A DNA stretch of 64,000 nt, taken from Owenia fusiformis (taxonomy: Eukaryota > Annelida > Polychaeta > Sabellida > Oweniidae). The notes below the pieces were generated by a model. It was given only the letters and a program-made list of their open reading frames with translations, was not told where the DNA came from and made no database searches. Shown here piece after piece: positions 11,453 through 21,046 of the stretch (positions are counted from its first letter, which is position 1; every line of letters starts with the position of its first letter). A program made the position numbers and the translations under genes. The DNA lies in contig CAIIXF020000012.1 in assembly GCA_903813345.2 (NCBI GenBank), positions 21,774,184 to 21,838,183 on the forward strand, in the 5' to 3' direction.

Positions 11453-11637
11453 CTAGCGCGGACACTCCTTGTTGTAGCATGTTTCCTGGTCTGACTGATT
11501 TGAACTTCCCTCACACGTATACCCAACTGGAGCTTGTAGTTTGGTTCTTGAGCGAGTTTTCTGTCGTAGCCCAGAACCACATGTCACCGAGCAACGGCCT
11601 TGTTGTGCCCAAGGGCCCCACGTGCTCCACCTACAGC
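11453..11637 (-). CDS. TSP1 domain exon 9, probable alternative last exon
   Basis: Phase-1 acceptor (tttacag|GC TGT). It reads CRWSTWGPWAQQGRCSVTCGSG, RQKTRSRTK, CEGSSNQSDQETC and CYNKECPR, then TAG. The domain is complete and 60 codons would end exactly where the other exons splice, but there the bases are C|GCTAGT, not GT. The only nearby GT (CGCTA|gtgatt) is in phase 2 and would create a stop. With an ATTAAA about 20 nt downstream it reads best as a terminal exon. A rare GC-AG intron is the alternative. Confidence 0.75.
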
Positions 11638-11656
11638 CTGTAAATCGCGTCTCTTA

Positions 11657-12090
11657 AGCCCGGTATACACCAATGCCCCATAGAGTCCCATCATGCCCCA
11701 TCGAATCCCAACTTGCCCCATTGAGCCCTATGAAGTCCCATCAGATCCCACGGAGTCCCATGAAGCAAGTCACGTAATACGTCAAATGATCGAAATCCCA
11801 CGTTGGCCCATGGAAAGAATGAGCATGTTCATTCTCGATGGGGCAAGATGGGACTCCGTGGGATTTTCCCCCATCTTGTCCCAACTTGCCCCATCAAGTC
11901 CCACCGAGTCCCACGTGGGACTTCATGGGACCTCGTGGGACTCGATGGGGCAAGATGGGGCAAAATCCGACGGAGTCCCATGGAGTCCCACGGACTTCAT
12001 GGGGCAAAATCCAAAAGGTCCCACGAGGTCCCACGCAATGTTAAGTCTATGGAGGTCCCAGCAATTTGCCCCATTTGTGTATACCGGGCT
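11657..12090. mobile_element. PIF/Harbinger-like MITE with TTA target duplication
   Basis: Inverted ends agcccggtatacacc... and ...gtgtataccgggct are flanked on both sides by TTA (11654-11656 and 12091-12093), the 3-bp duplication typical of PIF/Harbinger transposons. The 434-bp body consists almost wholly of degenerate repeats of TGGGAC/GTCCCA and TGGGGCA/TGCCCCA, many arranged as small palindromes such as agtcccacgtgggact. Open frames across it are artefacts of the repeat. Confidence 0.8.
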
Positions 12091-12321
12091 TTAGAAAATG
12101 TGGTAGGAGTAATGAAGGATTTGACAGGAAAAAAGATTTGATAGGAAAAAAGACTTTGATATATTTGATTAGAGATCGAAATTGCAATTGCTAAAGATGT
12201 TTCATAATAGAAAATAATAGAACAGCGAATATTCATTCTTTTTAAATATAGAAAACAAAAATGATACGTTGACATACTCATTCAATACATGTTTAACACG
12301 ACATATTGAATTCAGTTGTAC

Positions 12322-12495
12322 CTGTTGGGCATTCTTGAGTATTGCACCTCTCGGAGGTGGGAATGTTTTCAATTGTGTCTCCGATGCACGTTCCATAAAG
12401 TCTAATTCTTCTCCTTAACTGATACCTAGTTCCTGTACCGCAAGTCTTAGAACAAGCCCCGAGTTGCCATCGACTCCATGTACCCCATTTGCAGC
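12322..12495 (-). CDS. TSP1 domain exon 8
   Basis: 58 codons, phase 1 to 1: acceptor cattgtag|GC TGC, donor ACA G|gtacaa. It reads CKWGTWSRWQLGACSKTCGTG, a basic RRRIR strand, CIGDTIENIPTSERC and CNTQECPT. Nearly the same as exon 7, so the two arose by a recent exon duplication. Confidence 0.85.
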
Positions 12496-12850
12496 CTACA
12501 ATGAAAGGAAGCATGAAACGTGTCTAAATATATATTTGTAGGTTATCTGACTTATTTGATAATCATAAACCAGTTGTGAATTCCAATGCTCGAGGTTACA
12601 TATTCTTCATAATGAATCCCCGTAGATTGTTTAGTTCTTCAATCCACCAGTTGTTTTCGGGGTTTCATTCCGGAACGTATGAAGAGAAATAGATTTTGGT
12701 CAAAATCAAGAGCAATCAATTCATATTGAAATTGTACAGTATATACATGTTTTACACGGGACATATGAGACAAGAGAGCCAAACATCGTATTTCAGAATG
12801 TATACAACACATAGAATAAATGTATCTAGTATTTGCATAAATATACTTAC

Positions 12851-13042
12851 CAGCTGCACATTGTTGAGTATTACACCGTTCGGAAGTAGGTAGACTCTCT
12901 ATTGTTTCCCCGATACATGTTGCTGATATCCCAGTACCAACAAACAGTTTGATTCTTCTCCTGGACTTATATATGTTTCCCGTACCACAACTCTTAGAGC
13001 AAGCCCCGAGTTGCCATCGGCTCCACACTCCCCATCTGCAGC
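12851..13042 (-). CDS. TSP1 domain exon 7
   Basis: 64 codons, phase 1 to 1: acceptor atcgtag|GC TGC, donor GCT G|gtaagt. It reads CRWGVWSRWQLGACSKSCGTG, RRRIKLFVG, CIGETIESLPTSERC and CNTQQCAA. Very similar to exon 8 apart from a few extra residues (VGTGISA). Confidence 0.85.
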
Positions 13043-13233
13043 CTACGATTGAAATAATGTCGAGCAAGATTATCTTAGTCAATGTTGTTAATATGTTCAC
13101 TATGTTTAATAGATGAGTCGCGTTCACAAGCAAACCTACAGAACTTGAATGCATTTTTCACCTCACCGTGTTTTATAACCGAAAACCATTGTTATTTGAC
13201 TTCGTTTCCGACGAATAATATGTTGGAACATTT

Positions 13234-13712
13234 TCAGACTTTTGTGACAAGATCATTCGAGTAGCCGCATCTGGGACTAAGGATGTAATTACATGGAATT
13301 GAATCACAGGTGGACGATCCATCGTTTCTTGTTTGAGATTCTTTTTCAGTGCTGGGCTTTGGACAGTTATAACTACTTCGATTGCGATAACGAAATCTTG
13401 AACAAGTGAGTGGAATCTTTGGTGGTCCTCCACACGGCTTTTGTTTGTTACATTGGCCGCATTGCCATGGAGACCAATTAGACCAAACATCCCAAGTACA
13501 CTTAGTTGTTGGCTTCACGCAACGACAATCATTGAAGGCAAAAACTTTAAAGACTTCATCTTTGTTACATTTTTTCGTAAGAATTGTTGGAAATCCTGTG
13601 TGCTGACACGAGTACTGATTTCCTAAACCAGGCGTGTGCCATAGATCTCCTATACAACATTTAGTCGCAGGGTTGCCTCCATATCGAGGGTCTGATTTAG
13701 GGGGACACGAGG
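13234..13712 (-). CDS. Cysteine-rich segment plus first TSP1 domain (exon 6), ends in a stop
   Basis: The phase-1 acceptor (ttatag|CC TCG) joins exon 5 in frame. The first ~70 residues are cysteine-rich (CPPKSD, KCCIGDLW, YSCQH, KKCNK, NDCRC) and I do not recognise the fold. A TSP1 domain follows: CTWDVWSNWSPWQCGQC, RFRYRNRS, CDSIPC. About 19 residues later (...NDLVTKV) a TGA ends the frame at 13234. No acceptable phase-1 donor lies between the last cysteine and the stop. Exons 1-6 would encode 369 residues, a complete secreted protein. Downstream TSP1 exons would then be reached by skipping this exon. Confidence 0.75.
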
Positions 13713-13877
13713 CTATAAAATATAGCAAACGATTTCAGGCTGATACTCCTTACTTAACAAGAATATGCAGCATAACAATGTTGTTTATTCGAAAGTAACA
13801 CATTGTTAAAAGTCATAATTGTAGAAGTTTGCGAGATTGCAATTCTACACTTATGTTCATTATACTAATTTACGTAC

Positions 13878-14124
13878 TAGCTTTAACGTGACACTTTGTC
13901 ATGCAGGGTTGTAAGATTATCTTTTCCGGACCATCAAACTCTGCCAAACATGTTTTCCAGCATGAGGAATCAATGGAAAATCCCTGAAATGTGATATTCA
14001 CGCATTGGAAATCTACAGTTTTCCTATTTTCTTTAAAATCCTTTAAATCATGCATTGTTCGGGATTTCACCCACGGACGTAGAACCAGCTGGTTTTCTAT
14101 CGTAATTGTCATTTTTGGAGCAGA
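13878..14124 (-). CDS. Cysteine module 2, second half (exon 5)
   Basis: 247 nt, phase 0 to 1: acceptor aagtaag|TCT GCT, donor AAA GCT A|gtacgt. After about 45 residues without cysteine apart from FQC it reads CWKTC, 14 residues, CMTKC. This matches exon 3 (CWSDC, 16 residues, CVGKC), so exons 2+3 and 4+5 are two copies of one module. Family not recognised; extracellular by context. Confidence 0.7.
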
Positions 14125-14287
14125 CTTACTTGTTAATTTTACATATTTGAAAAGGAACCAATGGATCATTTAATAAGATTAGAAATAAATGCATATGTTG
14201 TATGTCCCGATTGCCCGTTAATTCTATTTATTTTGCTATCTTAATAGAACTGAATATAATATGTTACGTAAAAATCAACATACATAC

Positions 14288-14376
14288 CTTTTTTATCTCG
14301 CATACATTTTTACATTTTTTAACTTTAAATCTTTTACATATTTTTTGGCATGGACCATATCCAGTTCCCTTTGGCC
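14288..14376 (-). CDS. Cysteine module 2, first half (exon 4)
   Basis: 89 nt, phase 1 to 0: acceptor ttgcag|GG CCA, donor AAA AAG|gtatgt. It reads GPCQKICKRFKVKKCKNVC EIKK: CX3C, seven residues, CX3C. It is a clear paralog of exon 2 with the same length, phases and spacing, and is very lysine-rich. Confidence 0.75.
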
Positions 14377-14749
14377 CTGCAATAAATATGTTTTATTTTC
14401 ACAAAATACGAAATATTTGGTAGATATAGACGGCGTGAAATTCAGATTTTAAAAACATAATCACAGTTTGAGTAGCAATATCTTATATTAATAGTTGATC
14501 CACTATAAAATCGACGAGCAAACATGTATTCAAATTTGTGAAGCCACGAAATGAAAAGCCAAATTGCACATTCAATGACTTTCTAAATAATCTCGAGCTT
14601 GGCAATATAAAGGATTTACGTTTTGCTATTAGCGTTCAAATATGTAATGTTTTAAGCACGGGTAGTAATTAACACAAGAAATAGAAGATACAACATTTTC
14701 TCATTATACGCTATACATTTTTATAATTTCAATTTTGCAATACATGTAC

Positions 14750-14900
14750 CTTTATTCTTTAATTTCCTTCCATTAGTTCCACCTCTGTCTATTGGACTAG
14801 AACATTTGCCAACGCATTCAACTAGTGATTCCTGCTTATTCAACCATTCAAAGCTTGGCTCAGTACAATCGCTCCAACATTTATCGTTTAGTTTGTAACC
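14750..14900 (-). CDS. Cysteine module 1, second half (exon 3)
   Basis: 151 nt, phase 0 to 1: acceptor atcttag|GGT TAC, donor AAT AAA G|gtacat. It reads KCWSDC, then ECVGKC sixteen residues after the first pair, ending in a basic tail (GRKLKNK). Paired CX3C motifs suggest a disulphide-linked helical hairpin (inference). Confidence 0.75.
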
Positions 14901-15392
14901 CTAAGATAATGCGTTGAGATTGTGGTTACTCGAATAAGTTGAAAGGGTAAAAGAAAAAATACTTGATGACAAAACAAATTATTTCACTCCTTGTTTCCTA
15001 CAAATATATTTTTTGTTGAATCTTGAGTTTGAAATATGATTGTTTGAAATTCAAATAGATGGCAGTGGAGAGAGCTTTGCCATTCTGCTGTATATTGATT
15101 CAAAGACATTTTATAGTTAAAGGAGGACATGCATTCCATCGTATTTTGTGCAGTCTACCGTAAATATTTATTTTGTCATTATAAATCCGAAGATGTTTTG
15201 AATTAAATTCTAAACAAATATAGAACATTTATATGGAATTAAATCCCTACCTTCGTGAATGTCCGAATTCAATCCATCGCGACAAGAAGAGCGTTGTCTT
15301 TCCTCTTTAACTAATGTGGAGATCTTTTTTGTAAAAATCGATAATAATACATCATATTTTCAGCTTTTGCAAAGTATCGTAGACAATCTTAC

Positions 15393-15478
15393 CTTCTGTA
15401 TTTTACAATGACTCTTACATCCATCAATGTTCAGCCTCGCACAGAGAGTTTTGCAAGGAGCTCCGTGTATGTTCCGCG
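15393..15478 (-). CDS. Cysteine module 1, first half (exon 2)
   Basis: 86 nt, phase 1 to 0: acceptor cattcag|CG CGG, donor CAG AAG|gtaaga. It reads GAPCKTLCARLNIDGCKSHC KIQK: CX3C, seven residues, CX3C. It joins the signal-peptide exon in frame. Confidence 0.8.
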
Positions 15479-15948
15479 CTGAATGTCCAAGTATAAAAAC
15501 ATTTAGATCCAGATCCACAAAATTATGCCTTGATTTTGATACTCCTGAACTGAATTACATGTGCATTCTAGTAATTCGAATATGAGAGAAAATTAAAAAC
15601 ATATTTTTTGTTGTCTGATTAGGATGAAATGCACCCTATGGCTATCAATAATTCGATATTTACTGAACTCATGATGATAAAGATGATAATGGAATGTCTG
15701 ACTCAACATTGTTACGCGATAGAACATTTTCCCAGCATCATTTCATAACATAAGTATATCAAGTAAAATTACTGCTACCACTAAAAATCATTTAGAAATA
15801 TAACGTGCAACAATGATCACATCTCCTTTCAGAAAAATCAATCGAAATTGAAAATAATCAAGAAACTCCTTTTAAAAGTAGGCCTACATATAAGACTGGA
15901 TCCAAAATAAATTTCGAAAAGGGTTCAGTATGCGAGAAAATTACTCAC

Positions 15949-16006
15949 CTATCGAAAATAATAATAGAACATAGATTGCAATTCTTGTAAGCCCGAATGA
16001 TGACAT
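15949..16006 (-). CDS. Signal-peptide exon 1 of the TSP1 gene
   Basis: ATG at 16006 opens MSSFGLTRIAIYVLLLFSI, a short polar start then a hydrophobic core, typical of a secretory signal. The exon ends ATA G|gtgagt in phase 1, matching the acceptor of exon 2. Start chosen because it is the only ATG in frame before the donor. No TATA element is obvious upstream. Confidence 0.8.
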
Positions 16007-16435
16007 ATTAAAAATGATACTCGAACTGAAAATCTAAAAATTTCTCACTAATCAGTGACAAGAATAAATTGATGAATTTATATGTCGATTTGCTTCTATG
16101 TTTGATAATTTATGTAGCAATAAATTGTATGTACGATTAATAGACGCTAAAATGACTAATGCTGTGTTACTTTTACAGACAAGAGAAATGACGATATGAA
16201 TGCGTGTGGTAGTGACTGATGTGGGAAGACACTTATCAATTTGATTCTTTGCACATGTATTGTTTTATTGACTAGAACCAATAAACAGTTTTGTGATATA
16301 TGTGACATTAGATGATATATATAGTGAAAATGATGCACTCCCATCAAGAGTGATTAATTGTAAAGTATAACTTGGAGCATGCTTTACAATGCTGTTGTTA
16401 TTGTTAATTCTAAATAGGGGTCAATACGTTCTATT
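16007..16435. other. 5' flank of the TSP1 gene
   Basis: About 430 bp of AT-rich sequence between the start codon and a hairpin element. It presumably holds the 5' UTR and promoter, but I see no convincing core-promoter motif. Confidence 0.4.
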
Positions 16436-16707
16436 ATCGTATGATCTGTAAAATGAAGCCCTCTGATTGGTCAGTTCTTGTGCTGTACCAACCTGTATTG
16501 CTACAGAGATTGTCCCCGTTGATCATCTCCGTCGCTATACAGAAAATATTGATTAAAAACGTTATTGAATAATTTGAAGTGAAATACAGGATATATTCTG
16601 TTTCGATATTCTGTATTGGCACTCGACTTCGTCTCGTTCCAATACGGAATTCTCGAGCAGAATATATCCTGTATTGCACTTCAAATCATTCAATAACTTA
16701 TAATATT
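16436..16707 (-). mobile_element. Hairpin MITE, copy 1 (inverted relative to the copy at 46046-46366)
   Basis: Contains gaagtgaaatacaggatata and its inverted partner tatatcctgtattgcacttc around a centre with ctcgacttcgtctcg. The same arrangement, with the same flanking segment (gattggtcagttcttgtgct), occurs in reverse orientation at 46046-46366. The other copy has about 50 bp more in the arm. No coding capacity beyond a shadow frame shared by both copies. Confidence 0.75.
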
Positions 16708-16996
16708 ATAAAAATGTATATTACGTAAACCTTTGCGATTATAAATACAATCTTTAAACATTTATGTGTATTCTTATTGATTCCGTTCTTTCAGATTTGT
16801 GAACATTTTAACATTCCTTTGAAATTTGAAGGGCATTGTAAATATAAATTAATCGGACGATTCTTCATTGGCATGTCCCGATAATTACTCTGCATAAATA
16901 CGTACTATAAATGCTCATGCAAGTAGGCCCAGGTCTATGATTTATATTCCGTATGTTACCTTGATAAGTAAAGGGAAAACCATAAACATTTTACTA

Positions 16997-17517
16997 CAAT
17001 TCACTGTTCCACAACTAGTTACTTTGACGGAACGTCAATGTAACAAAATGGATGAATTTCCTGGTTACGAGTTTTTTGGTTTCTCGATTTAAACCTACTT
17101 ATAAGTCAAGTTGCAGATTATAATTTGGCACAAAGCCAGACAATACAGTCTAGTTTTAATAAGTTTCTTCGATTTGGAATTTGTTTTGTAAATGAAGTTG
17201 CAATTCATATATTTAGCCCCTCGCTTTTGTTACTTGAAGTCTGTTATATTACCAAAGCTACTTTGACGACTTACGTCAATGTAACAAAAGCGATGGTCTA
17301 AATGTATGAATTACAGCTTTATTTAAAAATCAAATTCCAAACCGAGAGCATTTCTAAAAGCTTGACTATTTTGTCTAACTTTGTGCCAAATGATAATCCG
17401 CAATATGACGTAAACGTAAGTTTAAATCGAGAAAACAAAAGACTCCTATCCAGGAAGTTTATCCATTTTGTAACATTGACGTTGCGTCAAAGTAACTAGT
17501 TGTGAAACAGTGAATTG
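16997..17517. mobile_element. Large hairpin (foldback) element, 521 bp
   Basis: The outer ends caattcactgttccacaact and agttgtgaaacagtgaattg are inverted repeats, and the complementarity continues through gttactttgac...gtcaatgtaacaaaa with only scattered mismatches for about 230 bp per arm. A copy of the inner motif (tttgacg...cgtcaatgtaacaaaa) also sits at the centre (17260-17290). No reading frame of interest. Confidence 0.75.
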
Positions 17518-18490
17518 AAATCATTATTATCCAAAATAATGAAGTTCTGTGTATATAGTGAAGCTCTCCGTCCATCACACACCATCTGCGCGTCCGTATA
17601 CTAGATATAGTAGACACATTTTCTTCATACTTCGAAAGATGATTTAAAAATATGTATATTTGTTGTGATACTCTCTAGAGCTGCGTGTTGGTGAATACGT
17701 AAAAATGAAGATGGTTTAATAATATTATTCAAATGAAGAGTAATTTAGTGATCGTGGTCGTGATCTCTTCAAAGTATACTTCTTCGATTTGAGTATAATA
17801 TAGCCATTCGTGATTCGTATATGGTTATATTATACTCAAATCAAATTAACGTATATCATATTGATATTGAGTTGTAAAGAGAGGTCGGTAAGGGCAAATA
17901 CTCCAAGCAAACTCTTCTAAATGCCTTAAAAAGGTTTTATGAGGATTATTAAATGCCATACCCCTATTTGCAATGTATTTAAGGTCATATCTGGAAAGAA
18001 GTACTGTGTGTAACCTTTTCCCGTTTCTGAGTTGAACCATGATACTTGGCAAATCAATGTAACCTTGGACACGCTTTAAAATGATATATGATAATACTAT
18101 GGGGACATTGGTGTATGTCTGCCTAGGGGAGGGGGCATACTTTTGGGACACCCACGTCAATCAGCAATTTAAAGCATAAATCCTTCAGTGGAGAACAATA
18201 GTGCAGGGGATGTTCTGACCCAAATAAATAAAAAATGCTTCAAATATGCACAATGGTGGAGAGAATAAAAGTCTATAATGAACAATCACCAAAAAAGTAT
18301 TCCATCACCATCAACTTCCGTTGCAGGCACGTTGTAGGCATTTGTAAGCATTTTAGTTTTCTAAACATCGGTGGTCAAATTGAAACAAAAATTAATAATG
18401 TCATTTGGTTGACTGTTGGCCACCATTTTGTATGCTATCAACATTGAAAGTTTTCTTTGAAACGAGCAATGGGTGAAAATTGCAATTAAA
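17518..18490. other. Intergenic, no gene recognised
   Basis: A short inverted pair gagtataatatagccat / atggttatattatactc lies at 17792-17840. A minus-strand frame (17846-18160, 104 codons) shows no recognisable domain and no splice context, so I do not call it. Confidence 0.4.
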
Positions 18491-18499
18491 AATCCCATT

Positions 18500-18905
18500 C
18501 AGGACCATTACAACGTTTCATCTCATAATTTGTTCATGGGCACAGCTCTAGCTCATCGAAACAGTTCTCAGTGTGCATTGCAATGTAGTCTATGTCTAAC
18601 AAGCCATGAAAATATAATGATACAGTGACCACACAAATAAATGAATCTGAAGAGAGCGACCGCCGCAAAGCTCTGTTTCAGAAAATTATTCTGCTCTACA
18701 TAGTCTCGAAAATCACTCCGCCATCTCTAGAAATTCTGTTTCTAACCAAACTTGGAAATGTTTCCTGATAGATAAGTACTTGCCCTATCGGGAATAAACA
18801 TAGATTCATTTAGCAAACACTAGATGGCGCTGCGACTGGCCAGAAAAGGAGAAAAGTTTTTTTATACAGGAAACCAAATAACCTACTCCGAACTATATTC
18901 AATTT
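18500..18905 (+). repeat. Direct duplication, copy 1 (~400 bp)
   Basis: Begins aggaccattacaacgtttca and contains aatcactccgccat and gccagaaaagga. A diverged copy in the same orientation is at 19286-19710. Function unknown; a SINE-like or MITE family is possible, but no tRNA-like head is visible. Confidence 0.6.
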
Positions 18906-19285
18906 GACTGGCTTACTATGGCATCATTGGGAAAAAAATTAAAATGATTGGTCAGATTCACGTTACCTTTTTGTAAACAAATAAGCCTTTCTGAATCAGC
19001 AGATCGTAGGGAAAGGGAAATGGAGGAACGTGTACAACATGTTTGTATACAATACTGCTATAACGTTTTACTGATCATGATAGGAATATCGAATAGTTTA
19101 ATAACGGTTCAAGTTATATAGGTATATTACTGCTGTTAAAAAATGTCTAATTTCTGTACATTACTCACTCTTTATTAATCTTTGTCTGATGTTTTTACTT
19201 TTTAATTATTTTGTATAAAATTGTGAATGTAACTCTCTTGTTATTAAGAGGCAAATAAATTATACATACAGTAGAAAATTTGATA

Positions 19286-19710
19286 GAGGACCATTATGAT
19301 ATTTCATCTCATAACTTGTTACCGGGCACAACTCTGGCTCAGAGAAACAGTTCCAGGTGTCTTTCAAGAGTCCTTTAGAGATTTAGCTTGCCATTACAAG
19401 ATTATGATACCGTGACCACATTGATTTTTAGCAAAATGAACTTGGAGAAAGCTATACTACTACCACAAAGCTACCTGTTTCAGAAAATTGTTCTGCTCTA
19501 CAAAGTCTCAAAAATCACTCCGCCATTTCTAGAAATTCTGTTTCTAGCCAATCTTGGGAATGTTTCTTGATAGATTAGAACTTACCCCATCGAGAAAAAA
19601 CTCTATTCCTTTATCAAACACTAGGTAGCACTGCGCTGGGCCAGAAAAGGACAAAAAGCGTATTTATGCAGGAAACCAAATTACAACTACTCTGGACTAC
19701 GTATTTTTAT
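19286..19710 (+). repeat. Direct duplication, copy 2
   Basis: Begins aggaccattatgatatttca and shares the same ordered blocks as 18500-18905, ending at caggaaaccaaatta. Divergence is moderate (roughly 15-20% by eye). Confidence 0.6.
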
Positions 19711-19794
19711 TTTGATAAAAAGTGCGGTAGCATCATGTTATCCAGTGCGACATTAACCATATGAGGGAGATAAATAGAGGATATCCTATGATTT

Positions 19795-19925
19795 ATGAGT
19801 GATATGATTTTTATCCACGAATGGATATGATACCTGCACGAGCGAGCGTAGCGAGAGAGTGCAGATATCAATATCCATGAGTGGATTAAAATCATATCAC
19901 GAGTAAATCATAGAATGTTATCTTT
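19795..19925. mobile_element. Hairpin element with gcgagcgtagcgag centre
   Basis: Left arm ctatgatttatgagtgatat pairs with right arm atatcacgagtaaatcatag, and the inner part gaatggatatgatacctgca pairs with tgcagatatcaatatccatg. The loop is cgagcgagcgtagcgagag. Same architecture as the other short hairpins in this window. Confidence 0.65.
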
Positions 19926-20544
19926 ATTCCATAGTTAAAGTCATCATCAGAATCGTCGGAAATTAAGTGATTTAATTCGAATTTTCCAAACAATCCGGCG
20001 ATGTTGACACTTAGCCTCGTTTTGAGTCTGAAGTAACAAAAAGCCATAAACCATGGAACCACTATGGAATAATATACATTTAAACATCTCGTTTATGTTT
20101 CATAAAGTGCTATACTGCAAACAAAAAAACAATTGTTTTTAAATTCATTTAATTTTAGCATAAGAAGTCAAATATATACAAATATCATCAAATGTACAAT
20201 GGGAAGCACTTCATGTGGTTCATTTTTACCCTGTCTATATTATTCATATGTTCATAGTGTATATGAACAAAAGGGTATCATTATCACAGTTCATAAATAT
20301 CATCAACTATGTCAATGACAGTGTTAGGTGGTATGGCTGAATAATAACTCACATCCAATCAACAATATAGCCATAACATCTAAAACGTGTAAGTTTAACT
20401 AATATCACTATCTTCAACTACTGGGTTCGAACCAGGAACCATAAATCTCTATGGTCTATTATAGTGAGCATATTTGCATATCCGTGTCGTATCCTATCCA
20501 GATTATTATCACTGTGTTATGTTATGTTTTTAATTTGGATATTT

Positions 20545-20682
20545 AATTCATATATAAATGGTTTAATCGTGTTAACATGTTGAGTCAGCAAGATCTTGAT
20601 TGCAGTTGGACTTAATTCATATATAAATGGTTTAATCGTGTTAACATGTTGAGTCAGCAAGATCGGGATTGCAGTTGGACTC
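20545..20682 (-). repeat. 69-bp tandem duplication across the nAChR stop codon and 3' UTR
   Basis: Two near-identical 69-bp copies (20545-20613 and 20614-20682). The right copy contains the last 13 codons, the TAA stop (20641-20643) and an ATTAAA on the sense strand (20631-20636). The left copy repeats the same sequence in the 3' UTR with its own stop-like and ATTAAA (20562-20567) sequences. Confidence 0.85.
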
Positions 20683-20823
20683 AAGTGAGATCGGTTCTCG
20701 GTCATCGTAAAGTGTCGGGGCTTGCAGAATGATCCCAAAAGTGCCAACAATACAAGCAGTTGTAAAAATCCAAAGGAAGAGTCTATCCAGCACTAAGGCC
20801 ACGTACTTCCAATCCTCCATAAT
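20641..20823 (-). CDS. nAChR alpha last exon: M4 segment and C-terminus
   Basis: Acceptor atttcag|ATT ATG in phase 0; 60 codons and TAA. It begins [20 protein letters not shown], the standard pre-M4 amphipathic region and M4, and continues [15 protein letters not shown] to the C-terminal tail ending ADSTC. The tail lies within the 69-bp duplication. Confidence 0.92.
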   Translation of the reverse strand: MMEDWKYVALVLDRLFLWIFTTACIVGTFGIILQAPTLYDDREPISLESNCNPDLADSTC

Positions 20824-21046
20824 CTGAAATAGTCAAAAAGTCAAGATTTTTAAGTGTTGTCATAAGAATAACATATCATCTACTGTATAATATTATTAAC
20901 ATCATATTGTATCAAAACATATCAAATCGTACTTGTACTGTCTGATGTCATGCCCTATCATGTAAACATAACTTGATATCAAGCACTGTCATATCATACA
21001 TTATTCATCATCCTTTTTACCCATTCAAACCTTATTACGCAACTAC

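Larger units (their letters stand above)
1695..16006 (-). other. Gene span: secreted multi-domain TSP1 protein (13 exons recognised)
   Basis: Reading leftward on the minus strand, the exons recognised are: signal peptide (15949-16006), four cysteine-module exons (15393-15478, 14750-14900, 14288-14376, 13878-14124), a cysteine-rich plus TSP1 exon (13234-13712) and seven single TSP1 exons (12851-13042, 12322-12495, 11453-11637, 9488-9667, 4962-5144, 3837-4160, 1695-1877). Splice phases are consistent along the first six exons (1,0,1,0,1), and every TSP1 exon has a phase-1 acceptor. Tandem TSP1 domains are typical of secreted or matrix proteins that bind glycosaminoglycans or other matrix proteins. 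I do not recognise an ortholog and no catalytic domain is visible. The left end is probably outside the window. Exons 6 and 9 lack phase-1 donors and end in stops, so either alternative last exons or more than one gene is involved. Exon boundaries are by eye. Confidence 0.8.

Noticed and set aside
11693-12141. Open frames of 110-130 codons on the plus strand
   Set aside because: They lie within the GTCCCA/TGGGGCA-rich MITE and are repeat artefacts.
17846-18160. 104-codon minus-strand frame
   Set aside because: No domain or context to support it; length is within chance expectation for this composition plus one low-stop stretch.
20410-20440. tRNA-like B-box word gggttcgaacc
   Set aside because: No matching A-box, acceptor stem or anticodon arm could be folded by eye on either strand; perhaps a chance match or old SINE fragment.
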